DNA of 64,000 bases from Deltaproteobacteria bacterium (lineage in GTDB: Bacteria; Myxococcota_A; Polyangia; Polyangiales; Polyangiaceae), in assembly GCA_016875405.1 (NCBI GenBank), contig VGRJ01000003.1, positions 1 through 64,000 of the forward strand, given 5' to 3'. Both the position numbers and the translations under genes were made by a program. The notes beneath the pieces are model-generated. The model was not told the origin of the DNA, made no database searches, and saw only the letters and a program-made list of their open reading frames with translations. Shown here piece by piece: positions 30,061 to 39,697 of the stretch. Position 1 is the first letter of the stretch; each line of letters opens with the position of its first letter.

Positions 30061-31332
30061 GTGACGCTCGAAGCGCGCGCGCCCGGAGAAGCCGGCGCCG
30101 GAGGAAGCCTCACGCCGTCCGAACGTAGCGTCGTCGCGCTCCTCGCGATGGTGCAGTTCGTCAACGTCCTCGACTTCATGATGGTGATGCCGCTCGGGCC
30201 GGACTTCGCCCGCGCGCTCGCCATCCCGACGTCGGAGCTCGGACTCATCGGAGGGAGCTACACGGCCGCGGCGTCGGTGAGCGGCCTCATCGCGGCGTTC
30301 ATGGTCGATCGCTTTCGTCGCAAGCGGGCGCTCGTCGTCACGATGGCCGGGCTCGCCATCGCCACCCTCGGCGGCGCGCTCGCGACCGGTCTCCCCTCGC
30401 TGCTCGTCGCGCGCGTGCTCGCGGGAGCCTTCGGCGGACCGGCCACCTCGCTCGCGCTCGCGATGGTCGCGGATGCAGTCCCCGTCGCGCGCCGTGGGCG
30501 AGCGCTCGGCATCGTGATGGGCGCCTTCTCGATCGCCTCGATCGCCGGCGTGCCGGCGGGCCTCGAGCTCGGACGTCTCGGCGGCTGGCGCGCCCCGTTC
30601 CTCGGGGTCGGCCTCCTCACCTTCGCCATCGTCGGCGCCATGGCCTGGAAGATGCCGGACGTCGGCGCGACGCCGAGCCGAGAAGCGCTCACGCTCGAGC
30701 GGCTCGTCCGGCAGATGCGCGGGCGCGACAACGCGCTGTCGCTCGTCGCAGGTACGGTCGTTCTGTTCGCGAATTTCCTGGTCGTTCCAAACATCGCGTC
30801 GTTCGCCCAACGAAACCTGGGCTACCCGCGCGATCGGGTCGGGCTCATGTACCTCTGCGGCGGCGCGGCGAGCCTCGTCTCGATCCAGCTCGCGGGCCGC
30901 GTGATCGACCGCTTCGGCGCGCGCTACGTGTCGTTCGTAGGGACGGCGACGGCGATGGTCGCGGTCTGGCTCGCGTTCCTACGCGCAAGCTCGCTGCATC
31001 CGATCGCGTTTTCGACCCTCTTCATGGCAGGCGCGTCGGTGCGCGCGATCGCGTTCAACACGCTGACGAGTCGCGTGCCGCCGCCAACCGAGCGCGGCGC
31101 GTTCATGTCGCTGCAGTCGACGGTCCAGCACCTCGCGTCCGCGTTGGGAGCGTTCGTCTCATCGCAGCTCCTCACCTCCGACGACGCCGGCAGGCTCCTC
31201 GGGCTCGACCGCGTGGCGACGTGGTCGCTCGTCCTCTCGGTCTCGGTGCCGCTCCTCGTGGCTGCGCTCGAGCTCGGCATCAACCGCCGCGATGCGACGC
31301 CCTCGGCGGCAGAGCCGGCGCCCTCCTCGTAA
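30061..31332 (+). CDS. Major facilitator superfamily transporter
   Basis: 423 residues with about twelve membrane helices. The first helix is VVALLAMVQFVNVLDFMMVMPLG, and the loop after helix 2 carries the MFS signature-like AAFMVDRFRRKRALVV. The family AraJ/YdhP-type drug or sugar efflux is the closest fit (SLALAMVADAVPVARRGRALGIVMGAF in helices 4-5, read in parts). The substrate is unknown; proton-driven export is expected. The start is GTG 30061; the preceding 30 bases show no clear ribosome binding site. No regulator is adjacent. Confidence 0.85.
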   Translation: MTLEARAPGEAGAGGSLTPSERSVVALLAMVQFVNVLDFMMVMPLGPDFARALAIPTSELGLIGGSYTAAASVSGLIAAFMVDRFRRKRALVVTMAGLAIATLGGALATGLPSLLVARVLAGAFGGPATSLALAMVADAVPVARRGRALGIVMGAFSIASIAGVPAGLELGRLGGWRAPFLGVGLLTFAIVGAMAWKMPDVGATPSREALTLERLVRQMRGRDNALSLVAGTVVLFANFLVVPNIASFAQRNLGYPRDRVGLMYLCGGAASLVSIQLAGRVIDRFGARYVSFVGTATAMVAVWLAFLRASSLHPIAFSTLFMAGASVRAIAFNTLTSRVPPPTERGAFMSLQSTVQHLASALGAFVSSQLLTSDDAGRLLGLDRVATWSLVLSVSVPLLVAALELGINRRDATPSAAEPAPSS

Positions 31333-31417
31333 CGGCGCCCCGAGAGGCACGAAGCCCCACGGGGCGCGCGGGTGACACGGGCGGCAATTCGCCGAGCGTC
31401 GAGAGCGCCGAAGCGAC

Positions 31418-31681
31418 TCAGCCCGGGTCGATGACCTTCACGTTGGCGGCCGACGAGCAGCTGGCCGTTCCGGTGACCTTGCAGCCCGCCTTCTCGCAGA
31501 CCTTCCGGCGGTCGAAGCTGTCGCTACCGCGCTGCTTGCACTGGTCGGGGCCACCCGAGGACTTCTCGCAGAGGTAGCAGTTCTCTCCGGCGTCTGCGGT
31601 CGACGGCGAGATGCCGAAGATCATGAACCCGAGGGTGCCCGCGGTGAACACCGCCGCCGCTGCGCGAATAATTTTCTTCAT
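31418..31681 (-). CDS. Small secreted Cys-rich protein
   Basis: 87 residues. The signal peptide is MKKIIRAAAAVFTAGTLG plus a hydrophobic core, with likely cleavage after TADA. The mature peptide of about 53 residues has six cysteines (ENCYLCEKS, DQCKQRG, KVCEKAGCKV, ASCSS), probably three disulfides. No family is recognised. ATG 31681 is supported by a GGGAG ribosome binding site 8 nt upstream; a small CCGCC-ACGA-GGCGG hairpin lies further upstream in the leader. Confidence 0.65.
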   Translation of the reverse strand: MKKIIRAAAAVFTAGTLGFMIFGISPSTADAGENCYLCEKSSGGPDQCKQRGSDSFDRRKVCEKAGCKVTGTASCSSAANVKVIDPG

Positions 31682-31764
31682 ACGTTCATCTCCCACTTGC
31701 ACCGCCTCGTGGCGGTTTTGAGGGCGGAGCATCTCACCCGCCGCCCGCGGGCGCCACTCCCTTA

Positions 31765-32739
31765 TCACTTCGGGGCCTCAATCGGCGCGCAGGTCGAGAC
31801 GCCCGCTCCGACGATGATGAACCCGACATCGGTCATGTAGTTCGCGAGGACCGAGCCGTCCGACGGCCGGTAGCGCGAGACGCGCGAGTGCGAGAGGCCG
31901 TCCGAGGTGTAGAGGTAGAAGTCGCCGCCCCAGAACGAGAACGCCCACGCCGACGGGGTCGGCACCTCGGGAAGCTCCTTCGACGAGAGGATCTTCGAGG
32001 TCGTCTTGTCGATCTCGGCGACCTGCACCGGCGTGGTCGTGAAGAACCCGAAGAGCCGTCCGTCGCCCGTCCCGGTGAGCTCGGCACTCTTACCGGTGAG
32101 CGCGCCCGAGAACGCACCGATGGGCGTGAGGAGGTTCTTGCCGAGCTCGAACGAACCGAGGCCGATGCCGTTGCTGGTGCCGGCCACGTAGAGCGTCTCT
32201 TGATCGCTACCGTTTCCGTTCGACGAGAAGCCCATCCCGAGCCGGTACCAACCGAACGGGAGCGGCAAGGGGCCACCCTTGCAGCTCGCGTCCTTGGTGC
32301 TGACCGGGTAGAGGGCGCCCTGGTTGTCGCTCAAGAACCCGTCGGTCCCGACATAATTGACCCACGCGGTCGCGTCGCGGTCGACGGCCATCGAGTTCGG
32401 CTGCAGCGCGGTGTTGCAGCCCAGCGCGCCGATCTTCTTAAAGAGCTGCTTGTCGGGCTGAAAGCTGTAGAGCTCGTTCGAGGTCGAGAGCACGTAGACG
32501 TACGTCGCGGCCTCCGAGCAGTCGTCTCCGCCTGACGCGCCGGTGCTCGTCGCGCCGGCCCCCGAGCCGGAAAAGTCCGTCCCGCCGACCCCGAGCGACC
32601 CGCTCGAGTTCGAGTTGGTGCCCGTCGCCCCGCCGCTCCCTGCTTGAGCGTCGGTGTCGATCTCACGGTTCGCGGCAGCGCTGCAGCCGAGGAGCAGGGG
32701 AAGGAGCAAGTCTATGAGGTTGACGGTACGCATGGGCAT
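31765..32739 (-). CDS. Lipoprotein, paralogue of the frameshifted gene at 61.2 kb
   Basis: 324 residues. The signal peptide ends at LLLGC and is followed by a Gly/Ser/Thr stalk of about 55 residues. The mature domain contains YVYVLSTSNELYSFQPDKQ, NSMAVDRDATAWVNY, PFGWYRLGMGFSSNG, ETLYVAGTSNGIGLGSF, AELTGTGDGRLFGFF and WAFSFWGGDFYLYTSDG, ending VGAGVSTCAPIEAPK. The repeated strand pattern suggests a beta-propeller-like surface protein. ATG 32739 or 32733 both keep the signal peptide. TATCCT about 26 nt upstream is a possible -10. Function unknown; the same order of motifs recurs at 61220-62144. Confidence 0.7.
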   Translation of the reverse strand: MPMRTVNLIDLLLPLLLGCSAAANREIDTDAQAGSGGATGTNSNSSGSLGVGGTDFSGSGAGATSTGASGGDDCSEAATYVYVLSTSNELYSFQPDKQLFKKIGALGCNTALQPNSMAVDRDATAWVNYVGTDGFLSDNQGALYPVSTKDASCKGGPLPLPFGWYRLGMGFSSNGNGSDQETLYVAGTSNGIGLGSFELGKNLLTPIGAFSGALTGKSAELTGTGDGRLFGFFTTTPVQVAEIDKTTSKILSSKELPEVPTPSAWAFSFWGGDFYLYTSDGLSHSRVSRYRPSDGSVLANYMTDVGFIIVGAGVSTCAPIEAPK

Positions 32740-32842
32740 TGGGGTGAGAAAGCGAGCGCTCGAGACTCTGAGGATAGCGACGCGTGGGCCCTCGACGCAA
32801 CGTGAGCCCGCCGACCCTCGCCGCAAGCGCGCGGAGGTCTGC

Positions 32843-32848
32843 TAGGCT
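32843..32848 (+). promoter_or_regulatory. TAGGCT -10-like element, 8 nt before GTG 32857
   Basis: TAGGCT, eight bases, then the GTG of the DUF2237 gene: the same hexamer and spacing as at 13360 and 41829. This implies a leaderless transcript. Confidence 0.55.
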
Positions 32849-32856
32849 CGCTAGAC

Positions 32857-33231
32857 GTGAAGGCCCCCTCTCGCAACGTGCTCGGCGGTGAGCTCGCCGA
32901 CTGCTCTCAGGCGCCGCGCACCGGCTTCTTTCGCGATGGCTGTTGCAATACGAACGACCAGGACCGCGGCTCGCACACCGTCTGCGCCGTCGTGACAGCC
33001 GAGTTCCTCGACTTCTCGCGGATGCGCGGCAACGACCTCTCGACGCCGCGGCCCGAGTTTCAGTTTTCTGGGCTGAAGCCCGGCGATCGTTGGTGCCTCT
33101 GCGCGGCGCGCTGGCGCGAGGCGTTCGACGCGGGGCGCGCCCCGCTCGTCGTGCTGACCGCGACGCACGAGCGCGCGCTCGAGGTCTGCGAGCTCGAGGA
33201 CCTGAAGCGTCACGCCATCGACATGAACTGA
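32857..33231 (+). CDS. DUF2237 family protein
   Basis: 124 residues matching DUF2237 over its full length: NVLGGELADCS, TGFFRDGCCNTNDQDRGSHTVCAVVTAEFLDFSR (in parts), RGNDLSTPRPEFQFSGLKPGDRWCLCAARW and APLVVLTATHERAL. The conserved cysteines (CS, GCC, VC, WCLC) suggest metal binding or redox chemistry; the biochemical role of the family is not established. The GTG start is supported by TAGGCT at 32843. It converges on the malate-synthase-like gene with only 5 nt between stops. Confidence 0.88.
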   Translation: MKAPSRNVLGGELADCSQAPRTGFFRDGCCNTNDQDRGSHTVCAVVTAEFLDFSRMRGNDLSTPRPEFQFSGLKPGDRWCLCAARWREAFDAGRAPLVVLTATHERALEVCELEDLKRHAIDMN

Positions 33232-33236
33232 CGAAC

Positions 33237-35270
33237 TCAGCCGGCGTCGACGAACTTCCCGGGGCAGAGGCGCTGGGCCGCCGCCCACGGATCGTCGCTG
33301 TCGCGAATCACGGGGAACGTGAATGGCAGCGCGAGCTCGGTCACGAACTCGGGCGGCTCGTCCGCGACGACGAGCTGCCGCAAGAGGCGGACGGCGATCG
33401 GGTACCAGCGCGCAGCGTCGCCCCGCCAGCGAACGTGGATGCGGTGACCGGCGTTGTCCGTGTCGGCGCGAAGGAACGCGACCTCCTCGGCGAGGATCGA
33501 CTCGAACGCCTCGCGCGAGACCCGACCGTGGCGGACCTCGGCCCAGAGCTCCCAGCGCGAGCGCTCGGTCGTCGCGAGGTCGTCCATGATTCTCACGCCG
33601 ATCCGCTCGCCCGCGGCGTTCTTCAGGGTGGCGGGGAGCGCGACGCAGCCGTTCCCGGCGAGCCAGTCCGCGAGGTACTGCAGCGCTTGAAACACGTTGT
33701 AGCGGACCTCGACAGGGTCGTCGTTCGCGATGACGTCGGACAGCTCGAGATCGGCCGCGAGCACGCCGCGCAGGTAGCGCGGATCGGCGTGGTCGAGGCC
33801 AGGAGCGTCCCCGCCGAAGACGAAGCGAAGGAGCGGCCCCTGCTCCCGCGGGTCGGGCACGATCGCACGCACGAGCGCGTCGAGGGTCCCGTCGGACGGC
33901 TCGCGCTCGTGGCGGCGCCACGCCTCGACCAACGCGATGCCGATGCGGACGAAGTCGGGGTGCGCGACCCAAAAGCCGTCGAGGCCTCGACGGAGCTGCG
34001 TCACGACGTCGCGGACGTAGCCGACCATGCTGACCTCGAACGAGCCAGGCTCGCTGTCTTCGAACAAGACGCCGTACATACCGCCGAGCTTCAGGGCACC
34101 GAGCGGGCCGAGCTTCTCGACGAGGATACGGTGCGACTCGCGGATGTTGTTGATGACGATGTTCGGATCGGCCTTCACCGGGATGCGGTAGCGCGGATCG
34201 GCGCGGAAGAGCCGCGCCGTCGAGGCGAGGAAGTCGTGCCACCCGAGGCTGCCGCCCACGAAATACGGCGCGAGCGCGGTCGCGATCTCGCGGATACGGA
34301 AGATGGCGCGCGGGTTCTCGAACACCACCATCACGCGCACGCTACCCTCGACGTAGGCCTCGTCACGGGCTCGGACCGCTGCCTCGGTCGTACGGATCAG
34401 CGTCGCGAGGTAGGCCGCCTCCTCTTCGTTCTCGAGCTTTGGGAAGTAGACGCAGAGCGCCTCGGGACGGCGGCGGTTGTGCCAGACGTGAAGCACCAGA
34501 TCGAGCAGGTGGAGCGGCAGCGGCTCGCCGTCGAGCAGGTGACTCCCATCTGGGAGCGCGAGACCGGGCACTCGCTTGATGGGTCGCGCACGCCCTTCGT
34601 TCGCGAGCTGATAGCGCTTGCCGCGCTGCGCGTCCTCGAACGAGAGCGTCCCGGCGAAGCAACCGAGCAGGTTGTCGCACGCCTTGAGGAAGCTCCGCAT
34701 GATCGGAGTCTTCGAGTCCTCGTCGTCGGCGCCCCAGCGCGGGACCTGCTTCGACGCATGGACCAGTTCCGCAACGATCGCAGGCTCGTCGGGCCGGCGA
34801 CGATGCAGCGCGTTCATCGCGTTGACGGACATGCGTGCGTCGTCGGGCGGGCCAAACAGCGTGATCTGCTCGCCCTCGAGGTAGGGCGGGACCGAGACCT
34901 TCGGGGCCGGCGACTCCGGGAGCGGCCCGAGGACGACGCGACCACGCTCATCGACCGCGCCGATCATCGTGCCGTACGCGGGGTCGTCGAACGCCAGGCA
35001 GCGGTTGCCATGGACGAGCCCTTCCGTGCCTCGGTCGAGGAAGCGGCGATCGATCGCGCGCTGCGCGAGGATGCGCTCGAGCTCCTGTCGAACCGCGCGC
35101 CACACCTCGACGACCAGCGCGAGCGCCTCGTCGGTCAAGAGGTGCGCAAACTCGGCGCGGAGGCCCGCCGCGACCCGCAGGCCCGGCACCGCGTCGACGG
35201 GGTCGGCGAGCCGAGCGAGCTCGGCGGAGAGGGGAGCCGGGAGAAATTCGAGGTAGGTCGGGATGGGCAT
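33237..35270 (-). CDS. Divergent malate-synthase-superfamily enzyme, 677 residues
   Basis: Segments line up in order with malate synthase landmarks: VYFPKLENEEEA with the FYLPKMES strand, VRVMVVFENPRAIF with the TVLIET strand, GGSLGWHDFLAST with the GRWDYIF strand, NNIRESHRILVEK and LGGMYGVLFED with the cofactor-site helix and GGM strand, and GLDGFWVAHPDFV with DGTWVAHP. The spacing is compatible, but pairwise identity looks low and the protein is longer than malate synthase A (about 530), with extra N- and C-terminal parts. It may condense acetyl-CoA or another acyl-CoA with glyoxylate or a related oxo-acid. The start ATG 35270 has an AAGGAG ribosome binding site 8 nt upstream. No isocitrate lyase gene is adjacent. 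Confidence 0.55.
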   Translation of the reverse strand: MPIPTYLEFLPAPLSAELARLADPVDAVPGLRVAAGLRAEFAHLLTDEALALVVEVWRAVRQELERILAQRAIDRRFLDRGTEGLVHGNRCLAFDDPAYGTMIGAVDERGRVVLGPLPESPAPKVSVPPYLEGEQITLFGPPDDARMSVNAMNALHRRRPDEPAIVAELVHASKQVPRWGADDEDSKTPIMRSFLKACDNLLGCFAGTLSFEDAQRGKRYQLANEGRARPIKRVPGLALPDGSHLLDGEPLPLHLLDLVLHVWHNRRRPEALCVYFPKLENEEEAAYLATLIRTTEAAVRARDEAYVEGSVRVMVVFENPRAIFRIREIATALAPYFVGGSLGWHDFLASTARLFRADPRYRIPVKADPNIVINNIRESHRILVEKLGPLGALKLGGMYGVLFEDSEPGSFEVSMVGYVRDVVTQLRRGLDGFWVAHPDFVRIGIALVEAWRRHEREPSDGTLDALVRAIVPDPREQGPLLRFVFGGDAPGLDHADPRYLRGVLAADLELSDVIANDDPVEVRYNVFQALQYLADWLAGNGCVALPATLKNAAGERIGVRIMDDLATTERSRWELWAEVRHGRVSREAFESILAEEVAFLRADTDNAGHRIHVRWRGDAARWYPIAVRLLRQLVVADEPPEFVTELALPFTFPVIRDSDDPWAAAQRLCPGKFVDAG

Positions 35271-35368
35271 CGACGACTCCTTCGCGTGGGCAGCGCCCCG
35301 AGAAGAGGGACGACTAGACCACGGATCGCGCCGAGAATCCTACCCTGCGGCGTCGCGTGCGCCGGGGC

Positions 35369-36934
35369 TCAGGACAGAGCCCGGTCGCGGACGATCACGA
35401 CCGCGCCCTCCCCCACCGCGCGAACCGAGACCTCGTCTCCGAGCGCGCAAATGGTCTCGCCTCCGTTTTTCACCGCGAGCCGCGCGCCATCGTCGACGCG
35501 CTCGAGCCAGAGCCCGCCCTCGGCGGTGCCCTGCTCGCGGAACGGAACGATCACGTCGATCGGCGGCTCTTCGAGGGCGACATGCACAACTGCCGTCGAG
35601 ACCCCCATCACGGTCCCACGGCGGAGCGGGCGCTCCTGGAAGGCGAGCTCCGCGTCGGCGCCGAGCACCGTCGCGACCACCGCGCGGTCGACCTCGCGAT
35701 CGAGCCGACGCTGCAGATCCTTCGAGCGATTGGCGGCCTCGATGACCTCTCTGCGGATCGCCTCGTCCTCCTCGCGAGGTCGCGCGCCACGCCCGTTGAG
35801 GCGCTCGATCGCCTCCTTGTGGCAGAAGACCCCGACCATCTCGCGCATCGGCGCGGTGAAGCGCGCGTACACGGCCTCGCCGACGCCGAAGTGAGACGAC
35901 GCCTCGCTCGCGAAGGTCGAGCGTCCGTTCAACACCATCGCCTGACGGTGAAGCGCGCGCGCGAGGCGCGCGTCCGGCCCCGAGGTCGGGAGCCGCTCGA
36001 GGTAGCCGGCGAGCCCGAGCTCGGCGGCGCGACGGTAGACCCACGGGTCGTCGGGGAGGCCACGGCCCGACGCAACCTTGCGGACAAGCCGCTCGAAAGC
36101 GGCGAGGCGCTCGGGCTCGGGTGGCGCATGCACGCGGTAGATCGGCTGGACGAAATCGCCCGTCGCCTCGGCGAGCCAGCGCGCGCCGAGCGCGTTGCAG
36201 AGGATGCTGAGCTGCTCGTTGGCGAGCTCTGCGGGGCCGCGGCGCTCGCGAACCACCGAAATTGTCCCGTCGGCGTCGAGCCGAACGGCCGCGTCGACGC
36301 GCGCGTAGCGCACCATCTGCCTGCGATCCTCATGGTTCGAGCGGAGCTCTCCGACCCGCCCAAGGAGCGTGAGGCTCTCCTCGGCTTCGTGCCCGGCGAG
36401 CGCGGCGCGGCGCGGCTCCTCGAGGAGCGCGTCAACGTCCTGAAAGCTCAGCTTGGCGCGGCTTCGGATGCGACCGCGCACGAGCGCATAGCCGAGCACC
36501 GAGCCCTGCGCGTCGAGCCGAACGTCGAAGACGAGGGCACGGCGCTCGACGTTGGGTCCGAGCGAGACGAGCCCCTCGGAGAGGGCTCGCGGAAGCATCG
36601 GGACGGAGTACCCGGGCAAGTAGAAGCTCGCGCCGCGACGCAGGGCCTCGCGAAACAGCGCGCTCCCCGGAGCGACGTAGAACGACGCGTCGGCGATCGC
36701 ATAACGGAGGCGGAAACCGGCGCCGTCGCGGGCGACGTGCAACGCTTGATCGAGATCACGCGTCAGCGGACCGTCGACGGTCACGAACGGCAGCGCCCGC
36801 AAGTCCTCGAGGGCCGGATCGTCGATGCGCGGGTCGGCCTCGTGGGCGCGCACCTCGGCGAGGACCTCGTCCTCGAAGCGGTCATCGAGCCCAAGGTCGA
36901 GCGCGAGCGCGCGGAAGTCGTGGATGGTCTGCAT
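35369..36934 (-). CDS. RNB-domain ribonuclease (RNase II/R-like)
   Basis: 521 residues. The RNB exoribonuclease domain starts near residue 45: [19 protein letters not shown] contains the acidic active-site cluster, [14 protein letters not shown] follows, and the downstream landmarks are [52 protein letters not shown], and [21 protein letters not shown]. The last Asp of the usual DLDDA motif is Gln (DLDQA), a variant I associate with a subgroup of bacterial RNB proteins. The C-terminal 90 residues may be an S1-like RNA-binding domain. Expected role: 3' to 5' RNA degradation in the cytoplasm. ATG 36934 chosen; GTG 36952 possible. Confidence 0.85.
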   Translation of the reverse strand: MQTIHDFRALALDLGLDDRFEDEVLAEVRAHEADPRIDDPALEDLRALPFVTVDGPLTRDLDQALHVARDGAGFRLRYAIADASFYVAPGSALFREALRRGASFYLPGYSVPMLPRALSEGLVSLGPNVERRALVFDVRLDAQGSVLGYALVRGRIRSRAKLSFQDVDALLEEPRRAALAGHEAEESLTLLGRVGELRSNHEDRRQMVRYARVDAAVRLDADGTISVVRERRGPAELANEQLSILCNALGARWLAEATGDFVQPIYRVHAPPEPERLAAFERLVRKVASGRGLPDDPWVYRRAAELGLAGYLERLPTSGPDARLARALHRQAMVLNGRSTFASEASSHFGVGEAVYARFTAPMREMVGVFCHKEAIERLNGRGARPREEDEAIRREVIEAANRSKDLQRRLDREVDRAVVATVLGADAELAFQERPLRRGTVMGVSTAVVHVALEEPPIDVIVPFREQGTAEGGLWLERVDDGARLAVKNGGETICALGDEVSVRAVGEGAVVIVRDRALS

Positions 36935-37070
36935 CAAGAAGGGCCGACGCACGAGGGGTCCGACGGCCAGGCATCATCCCACGTGCGCCTACGACCCGAA
37001 AGCGCCGACACACGAGCGGATGCGCTTCGAGTATTCTCCGAGTGACGCGACGATCTCGCCAAGGCCACGC

Positions 37071-39038
37071 ATGCGCTCCGACCCTCGCCAACTCGCCCTG
37101 CTCGCCTTCGCCGTCGTCGCGTCGAGCTGTACCGGCACGCTCGGAGGCAGCGTGCCTGCGGGCGGCAGCGGCACAACCTCGGGAGGCGCGGGCGGCGACG
37201 CGATGGCCGCGGGCTCGAGCACGACGGCCAGCAGCGCGGGAGGCGGCGGCGGCACCTGCGCGCCGGGGGCGAGCGAGATCTGCAACGGCCTCGACGACGA
37301 CTGCGACGGGGTGGTCGACGGGCTGAGCTGCGATGACGGCGACCCCTGTACGCTGGATGCCTGCAAAGGGCAGAGCGGTTGCGCGCACGAGGCCGCAGCG
37401 GACGGCACGCCGTGCGACGCGGGGAAGGCCTGCGTGTCGGGCGCGTGTGTCGCGCTCGAGAGCTGCGGAGACGGCAAGGTCGACGCGCCCATCGAGGACT
37501 GCGACGACGGGAACGTCGACGACGGCGACGGGTGCCAATCGATGTGTCGTGCGCCCCTCGCGTACCCCGCGCGCGACGCTTACCGCGTGAAGGGCCTTCA
37601 GCCGGACTTCTGGCCGAGCCTCGACGAGATCGCCGGCAACAACACCGGCGGGGTTGCGATGAATCTAGTGTGGGCGACCTGGGAGCCCGCGCCGAAGGCA
37701 CCGCCCTGTGCGTCGAGCGAGCAGGAGTACGATGGCCGCTGCTTCGTCGTGGACGCGGCGGTCGACCAGGCCATCGGGAAGTGGACTCAGCTTGGGCTGG
37801 TCGTCACGGCCGTCGTGTACGGAGTCCCGGCGTGGGCGCGCACCGGTCACCCGTGCTCGCCCGCCGCGCCTGGCTTCGAGATCTTCTGCTCTCCTGACGA
37901 CGCGCAGGAGTACGGCCGCTTCGCCGGAATGCTGGCTCGTCGCTACGACGGCCTCCACGGCCACGGTCGCCTCGCAGATTTCGTGATCCACAACGAAGTG
38001 AACGCGAACGACTGGTTCGACATCGGGTGCGGACAGGGCGTCCCATGCGATGTGAACGCATGGCTCGACGCCTACGCCGCGAGCTACGTCGCCGCGTTCG
38101 ATCGCATCGTGAAGGATCAACCCGCGGCGCGCGTGCTGGTCTCGCTCGACCATCATTTTGGGCCCGCCTTCGACAAGCCCGGCGCAGCGAACCCGCTCGT
38201 CTCCGGCATGACGCTGCTCGAAGGGCTCGACGCGCGCGCAGGCGGGCGCCCCTGGCGCGTCGCGTTTCATCCGTACCCGCCAAACCTCCTCGCGCCACAG
38301 TTCTCGCCCGACGACTTTCCGCGCGTGACGTACGGCAACCTCGGGACGCTCGTCGGCTGGCTCCGGCGGCGCTTCCCCGGAAACTCCGCAGCCTGGACGA
38401 TCCAGCTCACCGAGAGCGGGGTGAACTCGCTCGGCCCGAGCTCGACGGCGCAGGCGCAGGCCGAGGGCGTGTGCCGCTCGTTCCGCAACGTGCTCGGGAC
38501 GCCCGGCGTAGAGAGCTACATCTACCACCGCATGAAGGACCACCCCGACGAGACCAAGGCGGGCCTCGGCGTCGGCCTCCGCGACACGAACGGCGCCGCC
38601 AAGCCCGCGTGGTCCGTGTGGGCGATGGCGAACCGCAACGATCTCTCACCGCCATCCCTCTCGTGCGGCTTCGAGGAACTGCCGTACACGCGCGTGACGC
38701 GCAGCTTCTTGAAGAGCCGCGGCCACTGGGCCTCGAGCCGCCTCGCACCCCCGAGCTTCACCGCCGAGCAGAGCTACCGGCTCTTGCGCGACGAGGCTCC
38801 GGGGACGACGCTGCTCTTCGAGTGCCGCGTCGGTGACCACAACGTCCTCACCACCGACGTCGGCTGCGAGGGCTTGGAGCCCCTCGGCCCCGTTGGCTAC
38901 GCTTACGTCAACGCCGAGCCGGGCACCGTGCCGCTCTACCGCTGCCGCGTCGGTGCGGGCGTGGATCACTTCATCTCGTCGAATCCGACCTGCGAAGGTC
39001 AAACGGTCGAGTCGCTGCTCGGATACGTGCTGCCTTGA
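37071..39038 (+). CDS. Modular lipoprotein: MopE and Cys-rich motifs, DUF5722-like domain, C-terminal repeats
   Basis: 655 residues. Lipobox ASSC and a Gly/Ser stalk are followed by a MopE-type motif ([16 protein letters not shown]) and a Myxococcus Cys-rich repeat ([24 protein letters not shown] in two parts). Residues about 170-510 resemble a TIM-barrel glycosidase-like domain of the DUF5722 type ([68 protein letters not shown]). The motifs HNEVN and TESG could carry the two catalytic Glu residues. The last 110 residues are two to three copies of a PGTxxLxxCRVGxxxxL/F module (DUF5648-like). Probably a surface polysaccharide-acting enzyme. TATTCT at 37032 and an AAGG element precede the ATG. 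Confidence 0.75.
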   Translation: MRSDPRQLALLAFAVVASSCTGTLGGSVPAGGSGTTSGGAGGDAMAAGSSTTASSAGGGGGTCAPGASEICNGLDDDCDGVVDGLSCDDGDPCTLDACKGQSGCAHEAAADGTPCDAGKACVSGACVALESCGDGKVDAPIEDCDDGNVDDGDGCQSMCRAPLAYPARDAYRVKGLQPDFWPSLDEIAGNNTGGVAMNLVWATWEPAPKAPPCASSEQEYDGRCFVVDAAVDQAIGKWTQLGLVVTAVVYGVPAWARTGHPCSPAAPGFEIFCSPDDAQEYGRFAGMLARRYDGLHGHGRLADFVIHNEVNANDWFDIGCGQGVPCDVNAWLDAYAASYVAAFDRIVKDQPAARVLVSLDHHFGPAFDKPGAANPLVSGMTLLEGLDARAGGRPWRVAFHPYPPNLLAPQFSPDDFPRVTYGNLGTLVGWLRRRFPGNSAAWTIQLTESGVNSLGPSSTAQAQAEGVCRSFRNVLGTPGVESYIYHRMKDHPDETKAGLGVGLRDTNGAAKPAWSVWAMANRNDLSPPSLSCGFEELPYTRVTRSFLKSRGHWASSRLAPPSFTAEQSYRLLRDEAPGTTLLFECRVGDHNVLTTDVGCEGLEPLGPVGYAYVNAEPGTVPLYRCRVGAGVDHFISSNPTCEGQTVESLLGYVLP

Positions 39039-39057
39039 GCGGCACGAGCGAGGAGCC

Positions 39058-39681
39058 TCACGGGACGACGCACACCAGCTCGACGCCGAGGGCGGGCGGC
39101 GACGAGGCCCAAGCGCCGTGATTGCAGGACTCCGCGGTCTTCTCGAAGCAGAGCAGGTAGGGCCCCGGCGTCGAGGCAGCGAGGAGGGGGAAATTGGCGA
39201 ACGCGGAGGACGACGAGCAGCTGCCCGAACCCTGATACGGGCAGCTCTACGGGGCGCCGGGAAAGAACCCTGCGAGGACTCGGAAATCACACCCGGTGAA
39301 CAGGCTCGTGAACTCGAACCCGACCGAGGCGCTAAACGAAGCCCCGGCCTTGACGGTGATGTGGGTCTTTCCGCTGACGCTCACCGCGTTGATGGCGATC
39401 CCTGCCATGCCGTCCGAGTCGCTCATGGCGTGCGGCAGATCGTCGAAGTCCCCGTTGCAGTCGTCGTCCTCGCCGTTGCACACCTCATCGGAGGCGGCGA
39501 TGTCCGGGACGCACTCGGCCTTGCCGGCGACGCACGCGGCCGCGGTGACGAGCGCGGCGCACAGCGGCTCGCGTCGAGTGGGTACTTGGCATCCGAGGCG
39601 TTCCGCAACTCCATTCATCCCCCGATTTCGGGGCCATCGCGCCCCGCGCGATTCCGGTTCGTCGTTCGTCACGGGATGCAC
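39058..39681 (-). pseudogene. MopE-motif surface protein remnant with an in-frame TAG
   Basis: One frame runs from about 39681 to TGA 39058-39060 with a single TAG at 39247-39249. Before the stop: a Cys-rich start (AACVAGKAECVPDIAA), the MopE motif EVCNGEDDDCNGDFDDLP, and a beta-rich domain (INAVSVSGKTHITVKAGASF). After the stop the same frame still reads a secreted, Cys-containing sequence (SCPYQGSGSCSSSSAFANFP, GPYLLCFEKTAESCNHGAW) ending ELVCVVP. No signal peptide is found at the 5' end, so the N-terminus also seems lost. Decayed gene or base error; as written the protein would be truncated by 62 residues. Confidence 0.6.
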
Positions 39682-39687
39682 TAGGCT
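39682..39687 (+). promoter_or_regulatory. TAGGCT -10-like element, 10 nt before GTG 39698
   Basis: TAGGCT followed by ten bases and the GTG that opens the ArsA pair. It supports GTG 39698 over ATG 39728 as the start. Confidence 0.5.
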
Positions 39688-39697
39688 CCGTCGGGTC

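Noticed and set aside
32943-35894. Open plus-strand frame of 983 codons spanning the malate-synthase-like gene
   Set aside because: Composition is Arg-, Ala- and Glu-heavy with no domain, and it lies fully opposite two recognisable genes. Such frames are expected in DNA with strong G/C at third codon positions.
4897-39249. TAG recoding (for example pyrrolysine or a stop reassignment) to explain two in-frame TAG codons
   Set aside because: Other genes end properly at TAG (12871, 26962 and 7391 on the minus strand) with non-coding sequence after it, and no recoding machinery was seen.
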